64,000 bases of DNA, taken from Solirubrobacteraceae bacterium (lineage in GTDB: Bacteria > Actinomycetota > Thermoleophilia > Solirubrobacterales > Solirubrobacteraceae). The stretch lies in contig JANJTP010000069.1 in NCBI GenBank assembly GCA_024711025.1, forward strand, positions 24,393 to 88,392. Reading direction: 5' to 3'. Both the position numbers and the translations under genes were made by a program. Below are positions 54,153-63,266 of the stretch, one piece after another (positions within the stretch are counted from its first letter, which is position 1; each line of letters starts with the position of its first letter). The notes below the pieces were generated by a model. The model was not told the origin of the DNA. It did no database searches and was given only the letters and a program-made list of their open reading frames with translations.

Positions 54153-55064
54153 GTGTCAGACGGCGCGCCCGCCATCCTCGTCCGCGATCTGCGCAAGAGC
54201 TACGACGGCCACGAGGCCGTGCGCGGACTCGACTTCGAGGTCGCCCACGGCGAGGTCTTCGGCCTGCTCGGCCCGAACGGCGCCGGCAAGACGACGACCG
54301 TCGAGATCCTCGAGGGGTTTCGCGAGCGGACATCGGGGATCGTCTCCGTGCTCGGCTTCGACCCCGGCGAGCGCCCGCGCGAGCTGCGGGAGCGCATCGG
54401 GATCGTGCTCCAGTCGTGCGGCATCTACCGCCACATCCGGGTCGCCGAGGCCGTTCGGCACTTCGCCGGCCTCTATCCGGCCCCCCGCGACCCGGACGAG
54501 GTCATCGCGATCGTCGGCCTGGACGCCAAGCGCGACGCGCTCGCCCGCACGCTTTCGGGCGGCCAGCTCCGTCGCCTGGACCTGGCGCTCGCGCTCGTCG
54601 GGGATCCCGAGCTCGTCTTCCTCGACGAGCCGACGACCGGGTTCGACCCGGCGGCGCGCCGCTCGGCCTGGGAGACGATCCGCCGGCTGCAGGAGCTCGG
54701 GAAGACCGTGCTGCTGACGACCCACTACCTCGACGAGGCGCAGGCGCTGTGCGACCGCGTGGCGATCGTCAAGGACGGGCGGATCCTCGCGGAGGGCCCC
54801 CCGGCCGAGCTCGGCTCGACCGCAGCCCGCTACCGCGTCACCTGGAGCGACGAGCACGGGGAGCCGCAGAGCCGCGAGGTCGATGACCCGACGGCGCTGC
54901 TGCACCAGCTCACGAGCGCCGCGCTCGCCCGCGGCAAGCCGCTCAGCGACCTGTCGGTCACGCGCCCGACGCTCGAGGACGTCTACCTCGACCTGACCGC
55001 GCAGGCCGGGGACGCTGCCGAGCAGGGAGAGAATGCCGCCGAGCAGGCCGAGGAGGTGCGCTGA
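54153..55064 (+). CDS. ABC-2 type exporter ATP-binding protein
   Basis: 303-aa ATPase of a DrrA/CcmA-like exporter. Walker A GPNGAGKTT, signature LSGGQLRRLDLALAL, Walker B LVFLDEPTTGFDP and the H-loop LLTTHYLDEAQALCD are intact. The C-terminal extension contains LSVTRPTLEDVYLDLTAQAG, typical of DrrA-type proteins. The GTG start 54153 has no strong SD. It is followed directly by the permease gene. Substrate (lipid, drug or polymer) is unknown. Confidence 0.9.
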   Translation: MSDGAPAILVRDLRKSYDGHEAVRGLDFEVAHGEVFGLLGPNGAGKTTTVEILEGFRERTSGIVSVLGFDPGERPRELRERIGIVLQSCGIYRHIRVAEAVRHFAGLYPAPRDPDEVIAIVGLDAKRDALARTLSGGQLRRLDLALALVGDPELVFLDEPTTGFDPAARRSAWETIRRLQELGKTVLLTTHYLDEAQALCDRVAIVKDGRILAEGPPAELGSTAARYRVTWSDEHGEPQSREVDDPTALLHQLTSAALARGKPLSDLSVTRPTLEDVYLDLTAQAGDAAEQGENAAEQAEEVR

Positions 55065-55814
55065 GTGGGCGACATGGCCCTGGCCTGGCGGCAGTACCGA
55101 CTCGAGCGCCGGATGTTCTGGCGCAACCCGACGGCGGCGTTCTTCAGCTTCGTCCTGCCGCTGATCTTCCTCGTGCTGTTCGGCGCGCTGCTCAGTGGCG
55201 ACCGCGAGAACCTCGAGATCATCGTGCCGGGAATCGCCGGGCTCAGCGTGATGGCGACGACGTTCAACGCGCTGGCCTCGCAGATGACCTTCCTGCGCGA
55301 CCAGGGCGTGCTGAAGCGGATGCGCGGGACACCGCTGCCGGCGAACGCCTACCTGGCCGGGATCATCGGCAACGCCGCGACGAACGCGTTCGTGCAGATC
55401 ATCATCGTCGTGCTCGCCGGTCGTCTGGCGTTCGACCTCGGCTGGCCGAAGGACTGGCTGGTGCTGGTCGTCTTCACGCTGCTCGGCGTGGCCTGCTTCG
55501 CCTCGATCGGCGTCGCCTTCTCGCACGTGATCCCGAACTTCGAGGCCTCGGCGGCCTACACCAACATCGTCTTCCTGCCGCTGATCTTCATCTCCGGCGT
55601 CTTCTACGACGTCAACGACGTGCCCGCGTTCCTGCACGACATCGCGAACGCCCTGCCGCTCGTGCACGTCATCGACGGGCTGTCGGCGGCGCTGGTGACC
55701 GGCGCCGACTTCGGCGACCTCGCATCCGATCTCGGCGCCCTGGCGGTGTGGACCGCCGCCGGGATCTTCTTCGCCGTGCGCGGCTTCTCGTGGAGCGGTA
55801 GTCGCGAGGAGTAG
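55065..55814 (+). CDS. ABC-2 type exporter permease
   Basis: 249-aa membrane protein with six hydrophobic segments: about residues 28-45, 62-80, 103-120, 130-150, 165-185 and 225-240. RRMFWRNPTAAFFSFVLPLI and ISGVFYDVNDVPAFLHDIAN are ABC2_membrane motifs. GTG 55065 abuts the ATPase stop, so the two genes form one exporter. No close functional partner is encoded nearby. Confidence 0.88.
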   Translation: MGDMALAWRQYRLERRMFWRNPTAAFFSFVLPLIFLVLFGALLSGDRENLEIIVPGIAGLSVMATTFNALASQMTFLRDQGVLKRMRGTPLPANAYLAGIIGNAATNAFVQIIIVVLAGRLAFDLGWPKDWLVLVVFTLLGVACFASIGVAFSHVIPNFEASAAYTNIVFLPLIFISGVFYDVNDVPAFLHDIANALPLVHVIDGLSAALVTGADFGDLASDLGALAVWTAAGIFFAVRGFSWSGSREE

Positions 55815-55856
55815 CCGTCGTGGCGCGCATCGGGCGGGCGCGCCGGCCGGTTCCCG

Positions 55857-56459
55857 TCAGGCGAGCGCGAAAGCGGCCGGCGGCGCGCCCTCGACACGGA
55901 CCGGAACGTCCGCCAGCGGCCCGGCCAGCCACTCGTCGCGCAGCAGGCCGAAGACGTTGACGTCCAGCCAGCGCCCGCCATGGCGGTGGTAGTCGCGCAA
56001 CACCCCCTCGTGGCGCAGGCCGACGCCGAGCAGCGCGCGGGTCGAGCGCTCGTTGCGCGGGTTGGAGTAGGAGCCGAGGCGGTGCATGCCGAGCAGCTCG
56101 AACGCGAGGCGCATGACGATCGCCTTCGACTCGCGGTTGACCCCCGTTCCCCAGAAGTCCCGTCCGAGCCACGTCCCGACGACGCAGCGCCGATCGCGCT
56201 CGCTGACCTCGGAGAGGCCGGTGATGCCGACCGGGCCGCGCTCGCGGTGCACGATCAGCAGATCGAGCTGCTCGCCCCGGGCGCTACGCGCCGCGCATCG
56301 CTCGATGTACCCGAGCGGCTGCTCGACCTCCGTGTACGGCCCCCAGGAGAACCAACGCGTCACCTCGGGGTCCGAGGCGAGCGCGAGCAGCGCCGGCGCA
56401 TCCGCAGGCTCGGGCTCGCGGAGCGTGAGGGTCGGTCCGTGCAGGGCGAAGCTCGTCAC
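55857..56459 (-). CDS. GNAT-family N-acetyltransferase
   Basis: 200-aa RimJ/RimL-like acetyltransferase. It has LREPEPADAPALLALASDPE at the start, GTWLGRDFWGTGVNRESKAI as the acetyl-CoA loop (WGTGVNRE) and LGMHRLGSYSNPRNERSTRA. Usual acceptors are ribosomal N-termini, amines or amino acids. GTG 56459 is 21 bp from the divergent metallophosphatase start, so the two share a promoter gap. Confidence 0.85.
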   Translation of the reverse strand: MTSFALHGPTLTLREPEPADAPALLALASDPEVTRWFSWGPYTEVEQPLGYIERCAARSARGEQLDLLIVHRERGPVGITGLSEVSERDRRCVVGTWLGRDFWGTGVNRESKAIVMRLAFELLGMHRLGSYSNPRNERSTRALLGVGLRHEGVLRDYHRHGGRWLDVNVFGLLRDEWLAGPLADVPVRVEGAPPAAFALA

Positions 56460-56480
56460 GGGCGGTAGATTCGCAGCGTC

Positions 56481-57173
56481 ATGCGCGCGCTGCTGTACGA
56501 CGTGCACGGGAACCTCCCCGCGCTGGAGGCGGTGCTTGCCGACGCGCGCTCTCAGGGCGCCGAGCGCTGGCTGCTGGGCGGCGACTACGCGCTGTTCGGC
56601 GGCTGGCCCGCCGAGGCGCTCGACCTCCTGGGGTCGCTCGACGAGGCGACCTGGATCCGCGGCAACGGCGAGCGCTGGACCGCCGACCCCGCGCAGGCAC
56701 CGGACGGGGACGTCGTCCAGGGGGCGATCGCCGCCTGCCGTGAGCTGCTCGGGCGGGAGCGCGTGAGCTCGCTGGCGGCGCTGCCGCCGAGCGCGCCGCT
56801 CGAAGGCGACACGCGCGCCTGGCACGGCTCGCCGGTCTCCGATGTCGAGTCCTTCCTGCCGGAGCCCCAGCCCGCCGACGCGCGGCTGCTCGAGGGCGTG
56901 CGCGAGGCGCGGCTGGTCTTCGGCCACACCCACCTCCCGTTCGCAAGGGTCGATGCCGCCTCGGGAGTCGAGCTCGTCAACCCCGGCAGCGTCGGCATGC
57001 CGTTCGACGGCGACCGGCGCGCCTCCTACGCCTTGCTGCACGACGACGGGCGCGTCGGGCACCGCCGCGTCGCCTACGACCACGGCGCGGCGGCGGCGCG
57101 GGTCCGAGCGAGCGCAGCCGGGGCGCCATGGGGCGAGACGATCGCCCGCCGCATCGAGACGGCGAGCTTCTGA
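56481..57173 (+). CDS. Calcineurin-like metallophosphoesterase (YfcE type)
   Basis: 230-aa phosphodiesterase with the full set of metal motifs: DVHGN (7-11), GGDYALFGG, RGNGERW, VFGHTHLPF and NPGSVGMPF. It has an inserted helical section between GNGE and GHTH like other Mn-dependent phosphodiesterases. ATG 56481 follows TAGATT by nine bases with no SD; probably leaderless. The natural substrate is unknown. Confidence 0.88.
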   Translation: MRALLYDVHGNLPALEAVLADARSQGAERWLLGGDYALFGGWPAEALDLLGSLDEATWIRGNGERWTADPAQAPDGDVVQGAIAACRELLGRERVSSLAALPPSAPLEGDTRAWHGSPVSDVESFLPEPQPADARLLEGVREARLVFGHTHLPFARVDAASGVELVNPGSVGMPFDGDRRASYALLHDDGRVGHRRVAYDHGAAAARVRASAAGAPWGETIARRIETASF

Positions 57174-57182
57174 GCGGCCGCG

Positions 57183-57307
57183 ATGCGCGAGATCGCCCCC
57201 GGCAACCACACCACCACGCCCTGAGGAGGCGCGATGCGCGAGATCGCCCCCGGCAACCACACCACCACGCCCTGAGGAGACGCGATGCGCGAGATCGCCC
57301 CCGGCAT
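57183..57307 (+). repeat. 51-bp tandem duplication creating two mini-ORFs
   Basis: Two 51-bp units (57183-57233 and 57234-57284) precede the real gene start at 57285, whose first 22 bases repeat the unit. Each unit carries an ATG, the 13-codon frame MREIAPGNHTTTP, a TGA, and a Shine-Dalgarno AGGAGG/AGGAGA that serves the next ATG. All three ATGs are in the same frame. The units therefore look like duplicated start regions with leader peptides. Confidence 0.85.
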
Positions 57308-57905
57308 CGAGCACTGGGTCACCGTCCACCCGAGCATCCACCAGCCGGTCAGCTCCTACCGCCTCGTCGCCGAACGAGTGCTGATCGACCCGCTTGTTCC
57401 ACCCGACGGACTCGGTGCGCTCGCGGGCCCGGCGCCGACCGACGTGTTGATGACCAACCGCCATCACTGGCGCGGCTGCACGGAGCTGATCGAGGCCTTC
57501 GGCGTGCGGGCTCACGCCCCGCGCTCGGGGATGCACGAGCTCGGCGCCGACCGCCCGGCGGCGCCGTACGACCCCGGCGACGAGCTGCCCGGCGGCGCGA
57601 TCGTCCACGAGGTGGGCGTGCTGTGCCCCGACGAGATGGCGCTCTGGCTGCCGGCGCACGGTGCGCTCGCGATCGCCGACGGCACGATCCGCCATCCGCC
57701 CGACGGGCCGCTGGGATTCGTTCCCGACGAGCTGCTCGGCGATGATCCCGCGGCGATCCGCGACGGCCTGCGCGAGCGCTACCGGGCCCTCGCGGAGCTG
57801 CTCCGACCGGAGGTTCTGCTGCTCGCCCACGGCGAGCCGCTGACGAGCGGCGCCGCGCAGGCGCTGCTCGAGCTTGCCCGAGCGGGGCGATCGGTGCGCT
57901 TCTGA
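57285..57905 (+). CDS. Metallo-beta-lactamase-fold-like protein
   Basis: 206-aa protein with a weak metallo-beta-lactamase appearance: SSYRLVAERVLIDPLVPPDG, TNRHHWRGCTELIEAF, LPAHGALAIADGTIRHP and LLLAHGEPL. The classic HxHxDH is reduced to NRHHWRG, so metal binding may be altered. ATG 57285 is the third copy of the repeated start, behind AGGAGA. Function unknown; could be a lactonase-like or non-catalytic relative. Confidence 0.7.
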   Translation: MREIAPGIEHWVTVHPSIHQPVSSYRLVAERVLIDPLVPPDGLGALAGPAPTDVLMTNRHHWRGCTELIEAFGVRAHAPRSGMHELGADRPAAPYDPGDELPGGAIVHEVGVLCPDEMALWLPAHGALAIADGTIRHPPDGPLGFVPDELLGDDPAAIRDGLRERYRALAELLRPEVLLLAHGEPLTSGAAQALLELARAGRSVRF

Positions 57906-57948
57906 GCGCCCACGGGGCCACGGCGCCGGGCTGCTAGCGTCGCGGCCC

Positions 57949-58449
57949 GTGCCGCAGCCGGACGACGAGGCGATCGAGGTCGTGACCAGCGTCGGCGCGC
58001 TCGACTCGGCGGTCGGCGCGCTGCGCGAGTTCCTGCACCGCTCGGGGGCATTGCGCGCCGTGGCGCTGGTCGAGCGTCCGGTCGATCACGCGCCGGCGGT
58101 GGTCGACTGCGGGCGCTTCGCCCCGGTCGAGGTCGATCTCGGCGACCGCATCGTCCAGCTCCCGCACGACGTGCGGCTCGAGGCGCCGATACCGCCGCTG
58201 CCGCAGATCCGTCAGCTTCCGCCGTTCGACGTCGACGTGACCGCAGGCGAGGTCGTCGGCACCATCGGCGGCCTGCACCACCTCGCCGACGGGGTCCGGG
58301 CGCTGGCCGAGGCGCTCGGCGGCCAGAGCGTCGCGATGGCCGTCTTCGAGACGACCGATGCCGCGACGCCGCTGGCGCTGACGGCGCGCGCCGGCGGCGA
58401 CGAGCCGATTGCCGTCGCACTCGGCGACGAGCAGTTCGAGCTCGACTGA
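57949..58449 (+). CDS. Conserved hypothetical protein
   Basis: 166-aa protein with no recognised domain. The sequence is mixed alpha/beta with ALREFLHRSGALRAVALVER and a repeated hydrophobic core; FETTDAATPLALTARAGGDE and EPIAVALGDEQFEL are near the end. GTG 57949 has no SD but TAGCGT eight bases upstream. It is cytoplasmic by composition. I cannot suggest a function. Confidence 0.65.
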   Translation: MPQPDDEAIEVVTSVGALDSAVGALREFLHRSGALRAVALVERPVDHAPAVVDCGRFAPVEVDLGDRIVQLPHDVRLEAPIPPLPQIRQLPPFDVDVTAGEVVGTIGGLHHLADGVRALAEALGGQSVAMAVFETTDAATPLALTARAGGDEPIAVALGDEQFELD

Positions 58450-58483
58450 CGGGTCAGCCGACCGCCGGCGACCCCGGCCGCCG

Positions 58484-59281
58484 CTACGAGCAGCGGACCC
58501 GCGCGAGCGCGGCCCGGTAGCGGGCCATCTGCGCGCGCGGCCAGTCGTCGTGCGTCTGTCGGCGCAGCCGGGCGACACGCTCGCGGTGGTAGGGCGAGCG
58601 CAGGCTCTCGTTGTGGCCGATCACGTCGCGCAGCACGATCCCCTCGCGGCAGCGAAGCCAGGCGGTGAGGCGCAACGAGGCGCGAAGCTGGCGCCGGCCG
58701 GCGAAGACTCCCCCCTCGCCGTAGCCGACGTGCTCGATGCCGATAGCGGTCCAGTTCAGGCCCACTGTGTGGCGGCACATGCGGAGGATCGACACGAGCT
58801 GGTGGATCCGCCCGTCGCGCTCGACGACGAAGTGCGAGCAGGCGCCGGGCAGCTCGCCGAGCTCGCCGTCGGGGACGTTCGGTGCGAACGTGTTCCAGAC
58901 CGAGCGGAAGCTGGGCGCCTGCGCCATGTGCTCCACGATCACCTTCGGATCGCGCAGGGCCGAGGTCCGCAGTCCGTAGTGGCGCCGCGCGTAGGCGGCC
59001 ATGTCGTGGCGGCGAGCCTCGCCGTAGGGGATCGCCGACCAGTGGATCGTTGGGCGCGCCGGGACGGTCGATTCCGTGGCGGGCGGCGACGCGACGCGCG
59101 GCACGAGGGCAAGAACCGGCCGAGGCGAAACCGCGGAACGCGGCGCGGCGGCAGAGGCCGGCGCGGAACGCGCAGTGGCGGCGGACGCCCCAGGCGGGGG
59201 CGCGGAGTCCGCCGGAACGGCCGACGCCGTCGCCGACAGCAGCAGCGCGAGCAGCGGGGTGGCAAGCGCGAGCAGGCGCAT
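58484..59281 (-). CDS. Secreted N-acetylmuramoyl-L-alanine amidase (Amidase_2)
   Basis: 265-aa protein with an N-terminal signal (LLALATPLLALLLSATASA) and a 50-residue Ala/Pro linker. The amidase fold has SHFVVERDGRIHQLVSILRM, CRHTVGLNWTAIGIEHVG and the His of GHNES, giving a zinc site as in T7-lysozyme-type amidases. It cleaves peptidoglycan stems outside the membrane. TACCGT stands nine bases upstream of ATG 59281. It is divergent from the next gene. Confidence 0.85.
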   Translation of the reverse strand: MRLLALATPLLALLLSATASAVPADSAPPPGASAATARSAPASAAAPRSAVSPRPVLALVPRVASPPATESTVPARPTIHWSAIPYGEARRHDMAAYARRHYGLRTSALRDPKVIVEHMAQAPSFRSVWNTFAPNVPDGELGELPGACSHFVVERDGRIHQLVSILRMCRHTVGLNWTAIGIEHVGYGEGGVFAGRRQLRASLRLTAWLRCREGIVLRDVIGHNESLRSPYHRERVARLRRQTHDDWPRAQMARYRAALARVRCS

Positions 59282-59348
59282 CGGCGGGCCACGGTAGCCT
59301 CCCGGCCGCTACGCGATACGCCATGACCCGACCGGTGACGCAGGCCCG

Positions 59349-60920
59349 ATGAGCGACTCCCGCCCGCGCAGAGGCGCACGGCTCGCGCGGCTCACGGCGG
59401 CCGCGATGGCCGGCGTCGTCGCCTACGACGTCACACAGCGCCGCCACGCGATCCTGCGCAACTTCCCGATCGTCGGGCACCTGCGCTACCTGCTCGAGCT
59501 CTTCGGGCCCGAGCTGCGCCAGTACATCGTCACCTCCAACGACGAGGAGCGCCCGTTCTCGCGCGACCAGCGCCGCTGGATCTACACGTCGTCGAAGGGC
59601 AGGCGCAACACGTTCGGCTTCGGCTCGGACAACGAGATGGAGGCGGTCGACAGCTACCTCGTGATTCAGCACGCGGCGCGCGCACATGCGAAGCCCGAGC
59701 CCGGGACCGTCGGTGTGGCGCCGCAGTTCCTGATGCCCGCCGCCAAGGTCCTCGGCGCGGCGCACGGCCGCCGGCACGCCTTCCGGCCGGTCTCGGCGGT
59801 GAACATCAGCGGCATGAGCTTCGGCGCGCTGTCGGGCGCCGCGGTCGAGGCGCTCAACCGCGGCGCCGCGACCGCCCCGTGCTGGCAGAACACCGGCGAG
59901 GGCGGGATCTCGCCCGCTCACCTCCACGGCGGCGAGCTGGTCTTCCAGATCGGCACCGGGTACTTCGGCTGCCGCGACTCCGCGGGGCGCTTCAGCCTCG
60001 AGCGGCTGCGCGAGCAGATCGCCCGCGCCCCCGTGCGCGCGATCGAGATCAAGCTCTCGCAGGGCGCCAAGCCCGGCCTCGGCGGCATGCTGCCCGGCGT
60101 CAAGGTGACCGAGGAGATCGCACGGATCCGCGGCGTCGAGCCCGGGGTCGACTGCGTCAGCCCGGCCACGCATAGCGCCTTCGAGACGGTCGACGAGCTG
60201 ATCGAGCTGTGCGAGCGGATCGGCGGGGAGACCGGGCTGCCGATCGGGATCAAGTCGGCGGTCGGCGAACAGGCCTTCTGGGAGGAGCTCACCGCGCGGA
60301 TGGCAGCGACCGGCGGCGGCCCCGACTTCGTCACGGTGGACGGGGGCGAGGGCGGTACCGGAGCGGGGCCGCTGGTCTTCACCGACCGCGTGGCGCTGCC
60401 GTTCAAGCTCGCGTTCGCGCGCGTCTTCTCGACGTTCGCCCGCGCCGGGCTGCACGAGGACGTCGCCTTCATCGGATCGGCGAAGCTCGGCCTGCCGGAC
60501 AACGCGCTGGCGGCGTTCGCGCTCGGCGCCGACATGGTGAGCGTGGGGCGCGAGGCGATGCTGTCGATCGGCTGCATCCAGGCCCAGCGCTGCCACACCG
60601 ACCGCTGCCCGACCGGCGTGACGACGCAGAAGCCGTGGCTCGTGCGCGGCCTGGACCCCGAGCTCAAGTCGGTGCGTGCGGCGAGCTACATCCGCGTGCT
60701 GCGCGCCGAGCTGCTGTCGCTCGCGCGGGCGTGCGGCGTGCCGCACCCGACGCTCGTCCCGCCAGACCGGCTCGAGATCCTGGGCGAGGCGTTCAGCCAC
60801 CGCACCTTCACCGAGATCTTCGGCTACGACCCGGCATGGCGGGCCCCGACGCCCGAGCGTCGGGCGCAGGTCGAGGCACTCGTCGGGGCACCCCTCGCGG
60901 GTGGCGCATCCGCGGCTTGA
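59349..60920 (+). CDS. FMN-binding glutamate synthase-like protein
   Basis: 523-aa protein related to the FMN domain of glutamate synthase. NISGMSFGALSGAAVEALNR, WQNTGEGGISPAHLHGG, FVTVDGGEGGTGAGP and the Cys cluster GCIQAQRCHTDRCPTG (iron-sulfur) are present. It lacks the glutaminase and NADPH domains, so it may act on another ammonia donor or an unknown substrate. A hydrophobic N-terminal segment (about 15-25) could tether it to membrane. The CoA transferase follows 22 bp later. Confidence 0.88.
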   Translation: MSDSRPRRGARLARLTAAAMAGVVAYDVTQRRHAILRNFPIVGHLRYLLELFGPELRQYIVTSNDEERPFSRDQRRWIYTSSKGRRNTFGFGSDNEMEAVDSYLVIQHAARAHAKPEPGTVGVAPQFLMPAAKVLGAAHGRRHAFRPVSAVNISGMSFGALSGAAVEALNRGAATAPCWQNTGEGGISPAHLHGGELVFQIGTGYFGCRDSAGRFSLERLREQIARAPVRAIEIKLSQGAKPGLGGMLPGVKVTEEIARIRGVEPGVDCVSPATHSAFETVDELIELCERIGGETGLPIGIKSAVGEQAFWEELTARMAATGGGPDFVTVDGGEGGTGAGPLVFTDRVALPFKLAFARVFSTFARAGLHEDVAFIGSAKLGLPDNALAAFALGADMVSVGREAMLSIGCIQAQRCHTDRCPTGVTTQKPWLVRGLDPELKSVRAASYIRVLRAELLSLARACGVPHPTLVPPDRLEILGEAFSHRTFTEIFGYDPAWRAPTPERRAQVEALVGAPLAGGASAA

Positions 60921-60942
60921 GCGCCCAATACGATCACCCCAG

Positions 60943-62232
60943 ATGGCGCTCGGCGCACAAGAGGCCCTCGCCCTCGGCGAGCCGGATGACGTCCTGGCAC
61001 ACGTCGAGCCGGGCGCCGACCTGATCGTCCCGCTCGCCTGCGGCGAGCCCCCGGCACTGCTCGACGCGCTCGAAGCGCACGCCGGTCAGCTGGACGGCGT
61101 GCGCGTCCACCAGATGCACGCGCTCGCCGAGCGCGACTACATCCGCGGGCGCTTCGGCGACCGCCTGCGCCACGTCAGCTACTTCCTCTCCAACGCGACC
61201 CGCGAGGCCTATTGGGCAGGCGGGTGCGACCTCGTGCCGTCGAACTTCTCGGAGATGCCGGCGCTGCTGCGCCGGGCGACGCGCTGCTCGCTCGTGATCG
61301 CCGCCTCCACCCTGCCCGACCGCCACGGCTACTTCTCGCTCGGCACCAACGCCGACTACGTGACGAGCCTGATCGGCCAGGCGCCGTTCTTCCTGGAGGC
61401 GAACGCCCACATGCCGCGCACCGGCGGCGAGAACATCATCCACGCCAGCCAGATCGTCGGCTGGTGCCGCTCCGACCGCCTGCTCGTCAGCGAGCCGCCT
61501 GCCGAGCCGAGCGAGCTGGACGAGCGGATCGCCGACCTGATCGCCGAGCGTGTCCCGAACGCGGCGACGCTGCAGGTCGGGATCGGCGCGATCCCCAACG
61601 CCGTCCTCGCGCGGCTCGCCGGCCATCGTGACCTCGGCCTGCACACGGAGCTGCTGTCCGACGGGGCGATGACGCTGATCGAGCGGGGCGCGGTGACCGG
61701 CACGCGCAAGCGCCACCGGCGCAACAAGCACGTCGCGACCTTCTGCCTCGGCACGCAGGCGCTCTACGACTGGCTGGACCGCAACGAGGCGGTCGAGATG
61801 CTGCCCGTCGACTGGGTGAACGACCCGCGGATGATCGCCCGCGAGCCGAACTTCGTGTCGATCAACGCGACGACGGAGATCGACCTCTACGGCCAGTGCG
61901 CCTCGGAGACGATCGCCGGGCGCTACTGGTCGAGCTCCGGCGGCCAGGCCGATTTCGCCCGCGGAGCCATGTACTCCGAGGGCGGCAAGGCGTTCATCGT
62001 CCTGCGCTCCCGCACGCGCGAGGGCCACGGCAAGATCCGCGCCCAGCTGACGCCGGGGTCGGTCGTCACCACCGTCAAGAACACGGTCGACCACGTCGTC
62101 ACCGAGCACGGCATCGTCGAGCTGCGCGGTCGCTCGGTCGCCGAGCGCGCCCGCCTGCTGATCTCGATCGCCCACCCGGGCGACCGCGACGCGCTCGAGC
62201 GCGAGGCGCGGGAGCTGGGGATCCTGCGATAG
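60943..62232 (+). CDS. CoA transferase/acetyl-CoA hydrolase (4-hydroxybutyrate CoA-transferase type)
   Basis: 429-aa enzyme transferring CoA between acyl groups. The active-site Glu lies in INATTEIDLYGQCASE; GGENIIHASQIVGWC and FARGAMYSEGGKAFIVL are family motifs. ATG 60943 is preceded by TACGAT (60929-60934), eight bases upstream, and no SD, consistent with a leaderless mRNA. Acceptors such as acetate, 4-hydroxybutyrate or succinate cannot be distinguished here. Confidence 0.87.
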   Translation: MALGAQEALALGEPDDVLAHVEPGADLIVPLACGEPPALLDALEAHAGQLDGVRVHQMHALAERDYIRGRFGDRLRHVSYFLSNATREAYWAGGCDLVPSNFSEMPALLRRATRCSLVIAASTLPDRHGYFSLGTNADYVTSLIGQAPFFLEANAHMPRTGGENIIHASQIVGWCRSDRLLVSEPPAEPSELDERIADLIAERVPNAATLQVGIGAIPNAVLARLAGHRDLGLHTELLSDGAMTLIERGAVTGTRKRHRRNKHVATFCLGTQALYDWLDRNEAVEMLPVDWVNDPRMIAREPNFVSINATTEIDLYGQCASETIAGRYWSSSGGQADFARGAMYSEGGKAFIVLRSRTREGHGKIRAQLTPGSVVTTVKNTVDHVVTEHGIVELRGRSVAERARLLISIAHPGDRDALEREARELGILR

Positions 62233-62347
62233 CGGGCGTTCCCCCTTTCACCAATCAGGATCCATCCGCAGACCGCGGCTTCTGCAGCCACGCCATCGGG
62301 AGTCGGTCTCCGCGTCGCCTCGCGCTCGGAGTAGCTTGTGAGGCGCC

Positions 62348-62785
62348 ATGACCGACGAGGAGTGCGTCAACCCCAAGCTCGAGCGCGGCGCCGTGGATGA
62401 GCGTCGCGTGCGCGACGCGATGCTGGTCGCGCCGAAGACGCTGCCGGCCGAGAGCACCGTCGCCGACCTGCGCCGAGCGTTCGCCAACCCCCACGTGGTG
62501 ACCGCGCTTCTCGTGGACGGCACCCGATTCGTCGGCGCCGTCGAGCGCGAGGCCGTCGCCTCGGCGCAGGCGCCCGACGAGGCGCCCGCGCAGCAGCTGG
62601 CCGGCCCCGACGTCGGGACGATCACGCCGGACGAGCCCATGACGGCCGCGATGGCCCTGCTGGACGAGCGCGGCGAGCGCCGTCTCGTCGTGCTCGATCC
62701 CGACGGGCGGACGCTGCGAGGCCTGCTCTGCCTGACCAGCGATCGCAGCGGGTTCTGCGGGGCGCCGGCCGGCGACGCGACCTGA
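62348..62785 (+). CDS. CBS-domain protein
   Basis: 145-aa protein made of a paired CBS module: RDAMLVAPKTLPAESTVADL with VTALLVDGTRFVGAVE, then DVGTITPDEPMTAAMALLDE with RRLVVLDPDGRTLRGLLCL. CBS pairs bind adenosine nucleotides. No catalytic domain is attached. ATG 62348 has TAGCTT ten bases upstream. It is convergent with arsC. Confidence 0.82.
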   Translation: MTDEECVNPKLERGAVDERRVRDAMLVAPKTLPAESTVADLRRAFANPHVVTALLVDGTRFVGAVEREAVASAQAPDEAPAQQLAGPDVGTITPDEPMTAAMALLDERGERRLVVLDPDGRTLRGLLCLTSDRSGFCGAPAGDAT

Positions 62786-62803
62786 CGCGCGCCGAGCCGC
62801 CGG

Positions 62804-63256
62804 TCAGCCCTCTCCCCCGCGGCCGCGATCGAGCCGGTCGAGCTCGCCCACGAGCACCCGCACCCGCCGCTCGATCTCGTCCCGCGTCGCGCGCACCTCG
62901 CCCGCCGGGCGGCCCTTCGGATCCTCGAGCTCCCAGTCGACGAGGCGCGTGCCGGGGACGTGGGGGCACGCATCGCCGCAGCCCATCGTGACGACGACGT
63001 CGGCGCGCTCGACGAGCCCGCGGCTCAGGCGCCGCGGCACGCGATCGGCGAGGTCGATGCCCAGCTCGCGCATCACCTCGACGACCACAGGGTGAACGCG
63101 ACCCTCCGGATCGGCCTCGCTGCCCGCCGACATAGCCCGGTGGCGCCCGCCGGCGGCTCGCGCGAACAGCGCCTCGCTCATCTGGGAGCGCCCCGCGTTC
63201 GCCCTGCACACGAAGAGGACCGTCGCCACCGGATCCTCGATCAGCGGCCCGACCAC
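62804..63256 (-). CDS. arsC: Arsenate reductase, low-molecular-weight phosphatase type
   Basis: 150-aa protein reducing arsenate to arsenite. The P-loop VLFVCRANAGRSQM has Cys and Arg of the CX5R motif; the resolving cysteines are in TMGCGDACPHVPG, and DWELEDPKGRPA is the family end block. It resembles thioredoxin/mycothiol-coupled ArsC. It starts 10 nt after arsM, so the two are one unit for arsenic detoxification. Confidence 0.87.
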   Translation of the reverse strand: MVGPLIEDPVATVLFVCRANAGRSQMSEALFARAAGGRHRAMSAGSEADPEGRVHPVVVEVMRELGIDLADRVPRRLSRGLVERADVVVTMGCGDACPHVPGTRLVDWELEDPKGRPAGEVRATRDEIERRVRVLVGELDRLDRGRGGEG

Positions 63257-63266
63257 GCCCGCCGGC

